From Ottelia alismoides (Eukaryota > Streptophyta > Magnoliopsida > Alismatales > Hydrocharitaceae): a stretch of DNA of 64,000 nt. The position numbers and the translations under genes were made by a program. The notes under the pieces were generated by a model. It had not been told where the DNA came from. It did no database searches and was given only the letters and a program-made list of their open reading frames with translations. Shown here piece after piece: positions 11,650 through 20,451 of this stretch. The stretch is from NCBI GenBank assembly GCA_037367405.1, contig JAZKJV010009630.1, forward strand, positions 248,001 through 312,000, written 5' to 3'. How positions within the stretch are numbered: the stretch's first letter is position 1; each line of letters begins with the position of its first letter.

Positions 11650-11966
11650 TGTTGGAGCATAAGTTGTATGCGCCTATTGAGTTGCAGCAGGGTAAATGGA
11701 TCCTGGAGGAGATCCATTTACCCCATCCAGTGTTTAGTCCCACATCGTCTAGTGGTGGGACTTGGAGGGTCTGGGAAGGCTATATAAAGAGCTCCAGACC
11801 TCCTGTATCTCTTGAGAAAGTCAATAGAAAAACACGCCCCTTTGAGGGCTTCTCCCGTGGTTTCATACCGCTCCTCACGGAGTATGGTTCCACGTAAAAT
11901 CCCGCTGTTCTTTCTTTTTTCTTATTCTTTTTCCATGTTTTTGCTTCCGCTTCATATTTTATAACA
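11650..11966 (+). repeat. 3' LTR of the non-autonomous element
   Basis: It has the same length (317 bp) as the 5' LTR, with about nine substitutions by eye, and is followed by the ATAAC TSD. TATA-like GGCTATATAAAGAG lies at about 11779-11792. Confidence 0.92.
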
Positions 11967-12119
11967 ATAACTATCACTAAAATAGTTATCAAACAGGGAT
12001 TGGCTATAGTTGTCATTATAGATATCCAAATTGTTGATATGAATCATATGATTTGAATCCTAACCGCATGATCCACCGAACCCATATGAAGAACGATTTA
12101 ATGTCCCCCCTGTACCACC

Positions 12120-12235
12120 ATACCCTACTAGTACGGGGGTCTCGCTGCCCGGTCAACGAGCCTGGGGGGCTAGGAGGGGCCCAGGTTGCCCCCCCCCCCT
12201 GCGGGGGTTGCAGGGGGCAACACCCCCATCCCAAA
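12120..12235. other. GC-rich hairpin block inside a hAT element
   Basis: C- and G-runs dominate. GTTGCCCCC...CTGC at about 12184 pairs with GCAGGGGGCAAC at about 12209-12220 around a short G-rich loop. hAT copy 1 (7409-8417) lacks this block, so it may be a later insertion or a different internal sequence. Confidence 0.5.
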
Positions 12236-12629
12236 TTTTTTTCTTATATGGGTATTCGAATTCAAGCACAGTTTCTTATATGTTTAAGGGTGTAATCGTA
12301 AGAGTTCTCTAAAATATTTGGACATGTTAATGGTAAATATGAATATGAAAGAGGTCAAATTTAAGCATTCATCTTGCATAAATATATACTCAACAACTAG
12401 ACCTTTATAAACATCTAAAAATACTAATAGGACTAATTATTTATTTTAAAAATGCTTGAAATAACCCCAAATGCCTCACCTTGCATCTCGCATCGCCTCA
12501 ACCACCTTGCCTGCGCACGCCTCAAGTAGGGGGTTTGAGGCGGTCGCCTCGGGCGTTTTCCTCCACCTCGTTTCGTCTCGACCGCCTCAGCGCCTCGAGG
12601 TGCATTTTTTTAAACAATGATGATAGGTG

Positions 12630-13093
12630 CAGTGTTCAGAAAAACGTCAAGTAAGCCGCATACTCGATTGCATACTCGTACTCAGTAGCCTTGCCGCTCC
12701 GAGTATGATGAAACGATCATGTACGCGGGTTGACCCGCATACTCGGCCGAGTATACCCTCTATGCGGCCACATACTCGGCCACTTTTCTGATAGAACTTT
12801 TTTTATTTAATCTAAAATCAAATAGCTCCACCCGCATAACCACATACTCCCCGCATAAAACTGCATACTCCCTGCATAAAACCGCATACTCTCCCGCATA
12901 AAACCACATACTCCCCGCATACTCTCCCGACTGAGGATATTACCATAATATTAAATATTTATTTATATTTTTAATTATAAAAAATATCAAACCGTATAAA
13001 ACTGCATATTCCCCGCATACTCTCCCGCATACCGCATACTTTCTATGCAGTGACCCCTCCGATTGAATACCGCATACGCCTTCCTGAACATTG
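12630..13093. mobile_element. Non-autonomous hAT element (GCATACTC-word family)
   Basis: The ends are CAGTGTTCAGAAAAAC (left) and CAATGTTCAGGAAGGC (right, inverted). A perfect 8-bp TSD GATAGGTG lies at 12622-12629 and 13094-13101. The subterminal regions carry many copies of CCGCATACTC and its complement (12657-12780 and 12830-13080). At 464 bp it is MITE-sized. Its TSD overlaps the 8 bp just outside the previous hAT element, so the two insertions are immediate neighbours. Confidence 0.93.
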
Positions 13094-13101
13094 GATAGGT
13101 G

Positions 13102-13470
13102 CTCACCCATGAACTCCATTAATCGCAAAGGAAGAATATATAAGTATGTAACAACCATGATTTATAAAAGAAATTGCCGTGAGCACGCAAACACTCCTCT
13201 TTTGAAGACTAATGCATTTATACCAAAGCTAAATGTCCCAAAGAAAAGCAATTAGCGTTTGCACATTCATTGCTAGAATGATAAATTGTCGCCCAAGCTT
13301 CTCCAGAACTCCTCTAGATCGGAGACATACAATAATTCTACTTCGATCCTGAAGCAAATCTCTTTCGTAAAATCACATGAAATAACATGTCGTCAATGTC
13401 TTTTGTGTTCCACACACATAGAGAGAAAGCCTTATATGTTCCTAGGGAAAGTACACTTGAAAGCCCTTGT
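13102..13470. other. Unassigned stretch
   Basis: No gene or recognised repeat is seen. It is a mixed-composition spacer between the GCATACTC hAT element and the inverted LTR. Confidence 0.3.
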
Positions 13471-13701
13471 TGTTGTAGAAAACGATAATGCGGAAGCGTA
13501 TCATTGAAGAAGAAATAAAGAACAAGGAAGAACACCGGGATTTTAGCTGAACCCTACTCCATAAGAAGCGAGAGGAAACCACGAGAGAAGGCCTCTCAAG
13601 GGGTCGGATCTTCTATATTGCTTTCTCTTAGCTAATACAATAGGTTGGGACTTCTTGTATAACCCCGCAGATAAATCGGAGTCCCACTAACAGTAGATGT
13701 G

Positions 13702-14065
13702 ATGACTCTACGGAAGATGCAAATCACATATTCTTTGGGTGTGCTACATCGGCGCAGGTTTGGAGGGGCACAGAGCTAACTTAAATGGAGACTGTTGCTG
13801 CTGATAATTTCTGGAGAACGATCCGCTATATAGGCAAGGGTTCGTCGGATGATTGCTCTAACCGTTCGCGGTGTTGTGGGCCATTTCGTTGGGACAGAAT
13901 GATGTGATTTTCAAGAATCAGATATTTTACTGGGAAAATGTTGTCTCCCACTTCAGGGTCTTATATAATTTTTGGACATCTATGTAATGTAACCTTCTTT
14001 CCCAGGTATTAATACAATGTGTGGTGACTCCTGACTCGAGAGCTCACCCTTTCTTTGCTTCAAAA
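13702..14065 (+). mobile_element. 5'-truncated LINE 3' end
   Basis: A 13-bp TSD, AACAGTAGATGTG, lies at 13689-13701 and 14066-14078, and the insert ends in a short A-run. The first codons read DDSTEDANHIFFGCA then AQVW, matching the zinc-binding segment (zf-RVT type) after the RT of plant L1-like LINEs (HLFF.C....W). The target is the inverted LTR. Truncation at the 5' end and the variable-length TSD are typical of LINEs. No reverse transcriptase remains. Confidence 0.85.
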
Positions 14066-14124
14066 AACAGTAGATGTGGGACTAAACAAGTGGATGTGGT
14101 AATTGGACATTGAAGGGATCCAAT

Positions 14125-14520
14125 CACTGTTGTAAAAGTCACCCGACTAGCCCGACTAATAGGTCCGACTACTTTAGTCAGTAGAGTGATCGACCGAGTA
14201 CCGACTAATTCCGACTAGGTCCAATAGTCAACCAATTTTTGCTTGGGTATACCATATTTTCTTACTTTTTAAAAGAAAACTTATTCTAATATGCTTGATG
14301 TTTTATTTAAATTCAATTACTTCTTTTAATTCATTATGATAGTAAAAGAATATATAAATCTAGGTAAATATATTATATTATATGTATAAAAATGACTTAT
14401 ATATTAAAAAATCAAAGCCAATTAAAGCCTAACTAGATCCGAGTAATCGCCCGACTACCGATTAATCCTTAGTCAGTGACCCGATCGACCGAGTACCGAC
14501 TACCGACTTTTGCAACCTTG
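14125..14520. mobile_element. Non-autonomous hAT element (CGACTA-word family), copy 1
   Basis: The ends are CACTGTTGTAAAAGTC (left) and CAAGGTTGCAAAAGTCGG (right, inverted). A perfect 8-bp TSD GATCCAAT lies at 14117-14124 and 14521-14528. CGACTA/TAGTCG words crowd both ends, and the centre is AT-rich. It is 396 bp and has no coding content. It is inserted in the inverted LTR 13471-14561. Confidence 0.94.
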
Positions 14521-14561
14521 GATCCAATTATCCATCTCTACATATGATGCATACTCCAACA

Positions 14562-15060
14562 CTCTCCCTCGAGCTGGAGCATGCAATAAACATCTTGGAC
14601 AAATAGAAAGGAATCACTCTTCACAATAGAAGACACTACATACAATATCAACTCAACGTAAACTCTGTTGGTTGCATGTTGAGGATGTTGCTTCTCATGT
14701 CACGCTAGTGTGGAGGAACTGAAGGGATAGATTGTGATGTGAATTGGATCTCCTCGTCGAAGAACATGTGCTTTATACTATGTCTATTAGAGTCATTTAA
14801 ACTGGAATGAGTCTCCACCTGGAATATTCTGGCTCACAACTGCTCCATCTCTCTGAATGGTCAAACTGGAGAAATCCGTAGAAAAATCATCGTCGGAGTT
14901 CACGATTGCTGGAGAATGGAGTCCGAAAGTCTACTCGTCGACGAACTAGGTCTCTTATACTGGCTTAGAGAATGGGATCTCTACTCTGGAGTTCCTATGA
15001 ATCCACATGAAAACCCTACGCCCATAATGGCTCAGAGAATGAGATCAAGTACGGACCACA
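14562..15060 (-). mobile_element. Internal 3' part of the second non-autonomous LTR copy
   Basis: The polypurine tract GAGAGTG-adjacent sequence and GCATGCTCCAGCTCGAGGG match 11625-11649. Further blocks match 11280-11560, for example the stretches around TTTTCATGTGG and CATTCTCTGAGCC. There is no coding sequence. The 5' half of this copy is not present. Confidence 0.75.
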
Positions 15061-15126
15061 TCACCACCCCATCCTCCCTCTTTTGGTATTTTGATTGATA
15101 TAATATTTTAACCAATGTTAGTTTCA
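15061..15126 (+). repeat. Short repeat R, first copy
   Basis: The segment from CACCACCCCATCCTCCCTC to AACCAATGTTAGTTTCA recurs at 15219-15289 and, inverted, at 15467-15538. It is preceded and followed by a CGATTGCTGGAGAATGGAG repeat (14904 and 15126). Confidence 0.8.
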
Positions 15127-15159
15127 CGATTGCTGGAGAATGGAGTCTGAAACCATATG

Positions 15160-15597
15160 CCTCGGTCGCACCGCCTCCTCCCCCCTCTTCATCCGTCCCT
15201 CCGAACCCAACGCCACCCATCACCACCCCATCCTCCCTCTTTTGGTATTTCGATTGATATAATATTTTGACCAATGTCAGTTTCATCATGAGCCCAACCC
15301 GACTCATGATGGGTCGGGCCTGGGTCAGGCCGGCCCACGAATCCCACAGAAGTTGGGCTATAACCTATCTTACAAACTTACAATTTCATTTTTTGGATGA
15401 TTGGATTTGGAGGGTTTCTTGAGCATTTGTAATCTCGGTTTTTGGATCTCTTCCGTAAGTTTTGAGATGATGAAACTAACATTGGTTAAAATATTATATC
15501 AATCGAAATACCAAAAGAGGGAGGATGGGGTGGTGATGGGCAGCATTGGGTGGGGAGGGATGGAGGAAGATGGGGGAGGAGGAGGTGCGATCGAGGC
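15160..15597. repeat. Inverted repeat (fold-back), arms about 130 bp
   Basis: Arm 15160-15289 is the reverse complement, with mismatches, of 15467-15597. Matching blocks are CTCGGTCGCACCGCCTCC against its complement near 15580-15597, and TTTTGGTATTTCGATTGAT against 15505-15520. The spacer of about 177 bp holds GGGTCGGG-type words. Open frames crossing it are consequences of the repeat. Confidence 0.75.
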
Positions 15598-16086
15598 ACG
15601 ACGCGAGGTAGAGGGACACCGCGGGGGAACCTGGAGAGGGAGGAGGCGGCGCGAGGTGGAGGGGTCGCGGATCGACGGAGGGCGGGCCGGCGGAGCCGCG
15701 GAGTGCCACACGCGATGTCAAAGGCTCGAAGCTTTGGGAGTTTGGCTCTTGTAGGGGCGACGAGTGGCATTCGAAGGGGAGGAGGGAGTCGGAGTTTGAT
15801 TAGGAATTGAATTTAGGTTACTCGAGATTAGGGTTTTGAAATGAAACGGGTGGAGGTGTGGGTCGGGCCAGCTAATGGGTCAGGCATGGATGCAAGACAT
15901 AAACGAGGTCGGCCCGTGGGCTTCAGATTCGGGCCCGTGCAAACCCGAGCCCAGCTCGAATAGCTAGATGGGCCAAATTTGCAGACCAGGCCCGCCCATT
16001 AAGACATTGGGCTTGGGTTTGGATCCGGCTTGAGCAGGTCGGGCAGCGGGTTGGGTTGGGCCGGCCCTGGCCCATGCTCCACCCTA
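15290..16086. mobile_element. hAT-like element (GGGTCGGGC-word family), left end uncertain
   Basis: GGGTCGGGC/GGCCCGACC-type words crowd 15290-15360 and 15855-16075. The right end, inverted, is TAGGGTGGAGCATGGGCC, closely like the ends of the element at 20452-21376. The left end lacks a clear copy of this terminus, so the element may be truncated or rearranged with the fold-back. No transposase is visible. Confidence 0.6.
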
Positions 16087-16089
16087 CTG

Positions 16090-16862
16090 TCAGAAGGTTC
16101 AATCTACTCAGCTATACGAGCAGACGTGGACTACTCATGCTTCTGATAGCATGTATCCTCATAAAGACATGGGTGACGGCAATAGGTGCAAGGGTCATGC
16201 TGACGTAAACATCCTTTGCCATAAGCACTATGCCCTCTGAACTGAGTAAAACCTCGCCTGCCGTGAGATGCAGCCATCGCTGAGGAGGTCTGTGTGATGG
16301 CAGGTGGTGGGACAAGTAGCCTGCTAAGGCGATTGTATGCTTCCTCCATGGAATGTATGATTGCACATGTAAGAAGCTATACGTGTGCTGCCTCATACTC
16401 AAGGTCCAGAGCTGCCAAGAGAACTCCAACCATTATGGAGTTTGTATGCCATCTCATGCTCAATAGATGTGGTAACGGACATGAAACTGTGAAGTTTCTC
16501 GAACGTGCCACGAAGCGAAGTGTAAAACATATGCAGAGGACGACCATTATGCTTGGTCATGTAGATATCGAACTATAGCTGAAGAATCTATTCTTCACTT
16601 GGGTGTACATGGCTGCCAGATCCCACATTTCCTTGGTGGTGGGCTGATTCACAATGTCATTGGCGGTCTGTATGATAAGAGTACCACAGAGTCAAATACG
16701 CGTGTACGCATCATCTTGCATCCACAAAGAATTTTCCTCAGCCTTACCCATCGATTCTGGTTGTGTCAGAATGTGCTCCTTGTTATTGCACTACATGCAG
16801 GTCAAGAACTGCATGGACCACAACTCATAGTTAGTCACATCCATCTTCACGATGAGAGTTGA
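16090..16862 (-). pseudogene. Ty1/copia gag relic
   Basis: The minus strand begins with KMDVTNYELWSMQFLTCM (about 16855-16795), the N-terminal NYE.W motif of copia gag. It continues through a helical core and ends in a degenerate zinc knuckle, CTYCRHPCLYEDTC (about 16190-16149), where the conserved His is replaced. Stops interrupt the frame. Downstream pol is missing because the hAT-like element borders it at 16086. Confidence 0.7.
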
Positions 16863-17382
16863 GCCCTTGAAGGTACTAAGATGAAGAGAAGACATCACCC
16901 TTGTTTTATGACATGATAGAAAAAGGAGGCTAAAACAGAACTTGACTGGGCATACAACCATCCTTGTCAATCTTCGATCCGCGCTAGAGCCTGAAAAGGT
17001 GATTTATTAATTTGAAATTACCTTTTTCAGTCAAAAACAGATCGCACAACAAATTTGTACGGTGGCGGAGATGAGTAGAAGGTCCTTAGAGTGCCTTACA
17101 GAGGCCTGGGGGTATCAAAGGCCAACAAAGGGTTGGCGAGGGATGGGCAACGACAACGCAGACTTCCAGGTAGCCTGGTTGGCTGTGCAGAAGGTTGGGC
17201 GATGGAAACAGCCCTCCTTGGCTACTTCAGGGACGTAGATGCCCTCCAAGAGAGGAGGGGGTTGGTGGTTACGGTGGGTTGCACTACCGAACATGCACAG
17301 AAGAGAGAGAGGCGGTGGTAGCATGGAAGAGAGAAGTGATAGGCGGGGTTAGGGCACAAGATACAAAACCCCGATATAGGAC
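16863..17382 (-). other. Copia 5' untranslated leader
   Basis: This lies between the gag start and the primer binding site on the minus strand. It is G-rich on the plus strand from 17060 to 17340. No independent gene is supported. Confidence 0.45.
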
Positions 17383-17399
17383 CGATGCTATGATACCAT
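17383..17399 (-). promoter_or_regulatory. Primer binding site, degenerate
   Basis: The minus strand reads TGGTATCATAGCATCGG, a slightly altered initiator tRNA-Met complement, directly between the leader and the LTR. Confidence 0.7.
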
Positions 17400-17400
17400 A

Positions 17401-17689
17401 TGAAGAGAAGATAATGAGTTGCTTATTCATGGGGCCCTAGGGTTCTCTTATATAGAGAGAAACATGTTAGGAAAATTACATATATGGACAGAAAGAAAAA
17501 AGAATACATAAAAGTGATAAAAGATAACAAATATCTCAACATATATGTATATAATCCCATTCACACCATAAATGTTGCCTCGTATACCAACGAGTTCTCG
17601 CCTCTTGAACTCGCTCCTTCGAAATGCTCCCATGCTATATAGAAATACATAGCTTTGTAATCCATCACTTGTAAGAATAAGAAACAACA
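17401..17689 (-). repeat. 5' LTR of the minus-strand copia gag relic
   Basis: On the minus strand it runs from TGTTGTTTC (17689) to TTCA (17401), about 289 bp, and abuts the primer binding site. TATA-like sequence lies at about 17447-17455. The start is inferred from TG and position only. Confidence 0.6.
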
Positions 17690-17712
17690 ATATTGGAGCT
17701 GGAAATGGTATG

Positions 17713-17881
17713 TGTTAGAGACGGGAGTTATTTCTTTATTAGACTATGCCTTTTATTATTGAGCCATGTAACCTTCGGGGTCTTTTATATAATTCTTCTT
17801 TCTAACTCTATAGGCTTTCACGCTATATAAGAAACCCTATAACTATGGAATGCAATACAACAATTCATTCTCTTCTCCACA
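17713..17881 (+). repeat. Short LTR of a plus-strand element
   Basis: It runs from TGTTAGAGACGGG to CTCCACA and includes GCTATATAAGAAA (about 17822). A primer binding site, TGTTATCAGAGCAG, follows at 17882. About 169 bp is very short, as in TRIM/SMART-type elements. No 3' LTR was found, and the following interior is broken by the MITE at 17930. Confidence 0.55.
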
Positions 17882-17929
17882 TGTTATCAGAGCAGTGCTC
17901 CTAGATCGGTGTGCTGATCTAGCTCCTGT

Positions 17930-18135
17930 CATAGTTTCCGATTTCGCAAAATTTCGCCGAAATTTCGATTTTGACAAGGAATCGAAATTTTGAGTGAAAT
18001 GGCGATATGAGGGCAGTTTCTGGTCATTTCTTCACACATGGTGGTCGATATGGGTGAAATGTCGTCGAAATTTCAACGAAATGTCGTACCGACGTGGCAT
18101 CGATACGATATCCGAAACTGATATCTAAACCCTTG
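17930..18135. mobile_element. 206-bp hAT MITE (GAAATTTCG-word family)
   Basis: The left end is CATAGTTTCCGATTTCG and the right end, inverted, is CAAGGGTTTAGATATCAG. The flanking 8 bp are GCTCCTGT (17922-17929) and GCTCCTAC (18136-18143), 6 of 8 identical. The subterminal words AAATTTCGCCGAAATTTCG match the right end of the hAT relic at 2800-2878 almost exactly. It is probably a deletion derivative of that element type. Confidence 0.8.
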
Positions 18136-18143
18136 GCTCCTAC

Positions 18144-18684
18144 CACCACCGCCAGCCACGCTCGCGCAGCCCTCCCCTCTTCCTAGGGTTCTGTGTCGGG
18201 AACCTCTCGCCTCCCCGTGCACAGCTGCAGAGCCTCCAGCACCTGCGTTGATGCCCCAAAGGCTCATCTGAGCCCTAGCGTGTGATTCATTGCTAAGAAA
18301 TAGGCAAATTCAACAAAGTAATAAATTTTAAGATTGTAACTTCTCATAGTAAGACCAACTGTTCTCATTGTTAGCCTTCGCATAGAATGAATAGGATTTG
18401 CTTAGGAAGGAGCTTAAAGACGCTCCAAAGTCGAACGGCAATCATCTTTAGGAGGAAAAATGAAACATAAGTTGCAATGTTGAAGCACAATTAATATTTA
18501 TTTTTCCCCACTAAGCTGAAAACAGGAAAGAAGTCGTAGCAATTTTCAAGATCTAAAGCGATCTGCTTCATGGATATTTAGAACAGTAACCTCCGTAAAT
18601 TCTCTAATATATCTAATCCAGCACACATCATTCAAAGACTTATGTGGAAGATTAGAATCATTAGACAGAAGAACTCAGACTAAC
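18144..18684. other. Retroelement leader remnant and probable host intron 2
   Basis: 18144-18290 continues the interior of the plus-strand LTR element (CCACCACCGCCAGCC...). 18291-18684 is AT-rich sequence that would be intron 2 of the host gene on the minus strand. No exon was found in it by eye. Confidence 0.4.
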
Positions 18685-19289
18685 CGCAGAGGTCTTCCCA
18701 AGAGGCGTCTCCAAGAACTCCTTCATCTCATTCCTGTACTGCAGGAGAACTCGATAGCATGTGAAAGCAAGTAGTTATAAGTTAAAAAGAAAAAGAAAAA
18801 CCAAATATTTTCCACGTTATTTTTAATAAAATAACAATCAAACAGGCAGCAGAAAAATCCGACCCTGGGCCAATTGCGGGCGAAATCGAGGGCGAGGGAC
18901 CGCAATCGGATGCCGATTCCGAGCCGCCTGTCTATATCGCGAATATGAAGAGCTGCAGACTCGAAGCCGTCCTTGATTCGTAAGGAGATGGAGTAGCGCG
19001 AGTCCAGCCGTTGCGCCGTGACCCTCGATTCGTAAAGGAACTGCTCGAAACCAGTGTTGGCGCTGCGCCACGTCTCTCTAAAAGCCTCACCGGAGGCGAC
19101 CTTCTTCGCCAGTTCGTCGAAGTCCAGGCGGAAGGCACGGACGGGAGCGGTGCCGAAAGGTGAGATGCGTGCGGGGAGGCGGGGAAACGGACGGAAGCGG
19201 GGTTGAGAGGAAGCGGGTCGATGCCATGGCGGTCGGAGGGTCGATGCCGCGAGCGCGTCCATCGGGATGACGCGGCGCTGGGAGGCCAC
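18685..19289 (-). CDS. Probable host gene, first two exons; plastid-type N-terminus
   Basis: Exon 1 is 19289-18864 and exon 2 is 18738-18685, joined across an intron (18863-18739) with GT/AG ends and phase 0. Splicing joins ...LALDFARNWPR to YRNEMKEFLETPLGKTSA, which reads as one continuous helical protein. A second donor GCG|GTTAGT follows exon 2. A second Met (MDALAAST) at residue 10 may be the true start. The first ~45 residues are rich in Ala, Pro, Arg and Ser without acids, like a plastid transit peptide. The following region (FDELAKKVASGEAFRETW, FEQFLYESRVTAQRLD) is amphipathic. The exon is GC-rich, unlike its surroundings. I recall similar N-termini in plant plastid proteins but cannot name this one safely. 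Later exons are not visible in the window, so the gene may be truncated or have a very long intron. Confidence 0.65.
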
Positions 19290-19406
19290 TAATACGCTCC
19301 GGCACGGACGGCGTTAAGCCTAGCAGCCCACTGGTAGATATGCGGGCGCAGCAAGAGGTGCATGAGACCGTCGTCTTGATTTAGTTCAGGTTCTAACACC
19401 CAAGCA
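19290..19406 (-). promoter_or_regulatory. Remaining host 5' region between ATG and hAT insertion
   Basis: Only about 117 bp separates the ATG from the TSD of the upstream element. No clear TATA box is visible here, so the promoter was either displaced or lies within the inserted element. Confidence 0.4.
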
Positions 19407-19414
19407 GTGGTAGA

Positions 19415-20341
19415 TAGGGCTCTAAGTAAAGAGTTCGATATTCGCTAAGATCCGGCTCGCTAAAAGTTCGATTCAGATTCGGTTCGGAAATAAATGAACC
19501 GAACCTGAACACAAGTTTAAGCTCGATTAAATAAATGAATCAAACCTAAAAATCATAGGTTCGCTCAGGTTTGATTCGTTAAAAGCTCGATAAACATGCA
19601 CATATATATTTACAAATCCGTATCCGTAGAAGTGGACCTTATTTTGAGATAAGTCAATTTTGTCCCAGGATAAGTGAATTTTGTCTAGAGATAATTGGAT
19701 ATTTACGGGATAAGTAGGTTTTATCTCTATATAAACTATCCAAAAATAAATAGTCACATCGTGTTTACAACATCCATCATCTATGTGTCTAGTACTTTTT
19801 TCTTCTTTATCTTCAAATCAACAGAACAAGTATAAACCTTACTTATTGAATATCTCCATATTATTCTTATTCCTTATCCCCATCGGAACAAATGTAAAAA
19901 TATATTATAATTGTACTTTTTTCAAAGAGATGAATCCATATTAATCTACTTTTTTCAAAAGATGAAGATGAGTTAGATAAAGAAAAAAATTAAATGAATA
20001 TTTATTCTAATTGTAAACGCATATATTTCCATTTCTCTTCTTTTCACTCTCTCTGAATTCTTAAGTTCGATATTCTCGTCCCACTCCAAATATATAGTAG
20101 CCTTCCCCGCCCGTTCTCCTATCTTCTCTGCTTTCAGCCTGACTTCCCGCACCTTTCCCTCTTATCCTCTCCTATGCCTCACTGCTTCAGGTCAGGTTTG
20201 ATTCATTTAAAAAGAGGTTCGATTCGGATTCGATTCGAAAATAAACGAACCGAACCTGAACACAAGTTTAGGCTCCATTAAATAAACGAAGCGAACCTAA
20301 AAAATATAGGTTCGCTCAGGTTCGGTCCGTTTACACCCCTA
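19415..20341. mobile_element. hAT-like element (GGTTCGCTC/GAACCGAAC-word family)
   Basis: The right end, inverted, is TAGGGGTGTAAACGGACCG and the left end is TAGGGCTCTAAGTAAAG. The flanks GTGGTAGA and GTTGCGGA agree at 5 of 8. Words such as CGAACCTGAACACAAGTTT and GGTTCGCTCAGGTT occur near both ends (19470-19580 and 20215-20325). The centre is AT-rich with a pyrimidine-rich block (20035-20190). No transposase is visible. Confidence 0.7.
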
Positions 20342-20349
20342 GTTGCGGA

Positions 20350-20443
20350 CTTGCAGTACAAACATATTTATTTACATCATGTGCATTTGAAGCTAACAAA
20401 TAAATATAAAAAATGATGCGCGGCAACTAGTCATCCACTGTCA
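20350..20443. other. Short spacer
   Basis: No feature is seen between two hAT-like elements. Confidence 0.3.
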
Positions 20444-20451
20444 AATACATA

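Larger units (their letters stand above)
9155..11966 (+). mobile_element. Complete non-autonomous LTR retrotransposon
   Basis: Two 317-bp LTRs (9155-9471 and 11650-11966), both starting TGTTGG and ending ATAACA, flank a 2.18-kb interior. A primer binding site for initiator tRNA-Met lies directly after the 5' LTR and a purine tract directly before the 3' LTR. The TSD is ATAAC at 9150-9154 and 11967-11971. The interior has no protease, integrase or RT. It is GC-rich near 9640-10510, A/G-rich at 10610-10980 and has no credible long protein. It is a LARD/TRIM-like element that needs proteins in trans. About nine differences between the LTRs point to moderate age. Confidence 0.93.
8864..12619. mobile_element. 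Non-autonomous hAT element (GAGGCG-word family), copy 2, split by an LTR element
   Basis: The left end is CAAGGTTTGAAAAAACG and the right end, inverted, is CATTGTTTAAAAAAATG. The 8 bp outside the ends are ATAATATG (8856-8863) and ATGATAGG (12620-12627), matching at 6 of 8. The subterminal GAGGCG/CGCCTC words match copy 1 (8888-8950 and 12470-12600). An LTR element with its own TSD sits at 9155-11966. Without it the element is about 0.93 kb, close to the 1009 bp of copy 1. Confidence 0.8.
13471..14561 (-). repeat. LTR of the non-autonomous family (inverted copy), carrying two insertions
   Basis: On the minus strand it starts TGTTGGAGTATGC (14561) and ends near TCTACAACA (13471). It matches the 317-bp LTRs at 9155 and 11650, including the stretch read as CGGGATTTTAGCTGAACCC on the plus strand. 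Removing the LINE tail and the hAT element, each with one TSD, leaves about 310 bp, the expected LTR length. The adjoining purine tract shows it is a 3' LTR. Confidence 0.85.

Noticed and set aside
15401..15810. Several overlapping GC-rich open frames on both strands.
   Set aside because: They lie over the inverted repeat and its GC-rich neighbour; none has a motif, and the frames are mirror images of the repeat arms.
18723..18863. Continuation of the host frame beyond ...NWPR (VGFFCCLFDCYF..., a hydrophobic Phe-rich end).
   Set aside because: It is read-through into the intron. Splicing to 18738 gives a sensible continuation, so the hydrophobic tail is not taken as a membrane segment.
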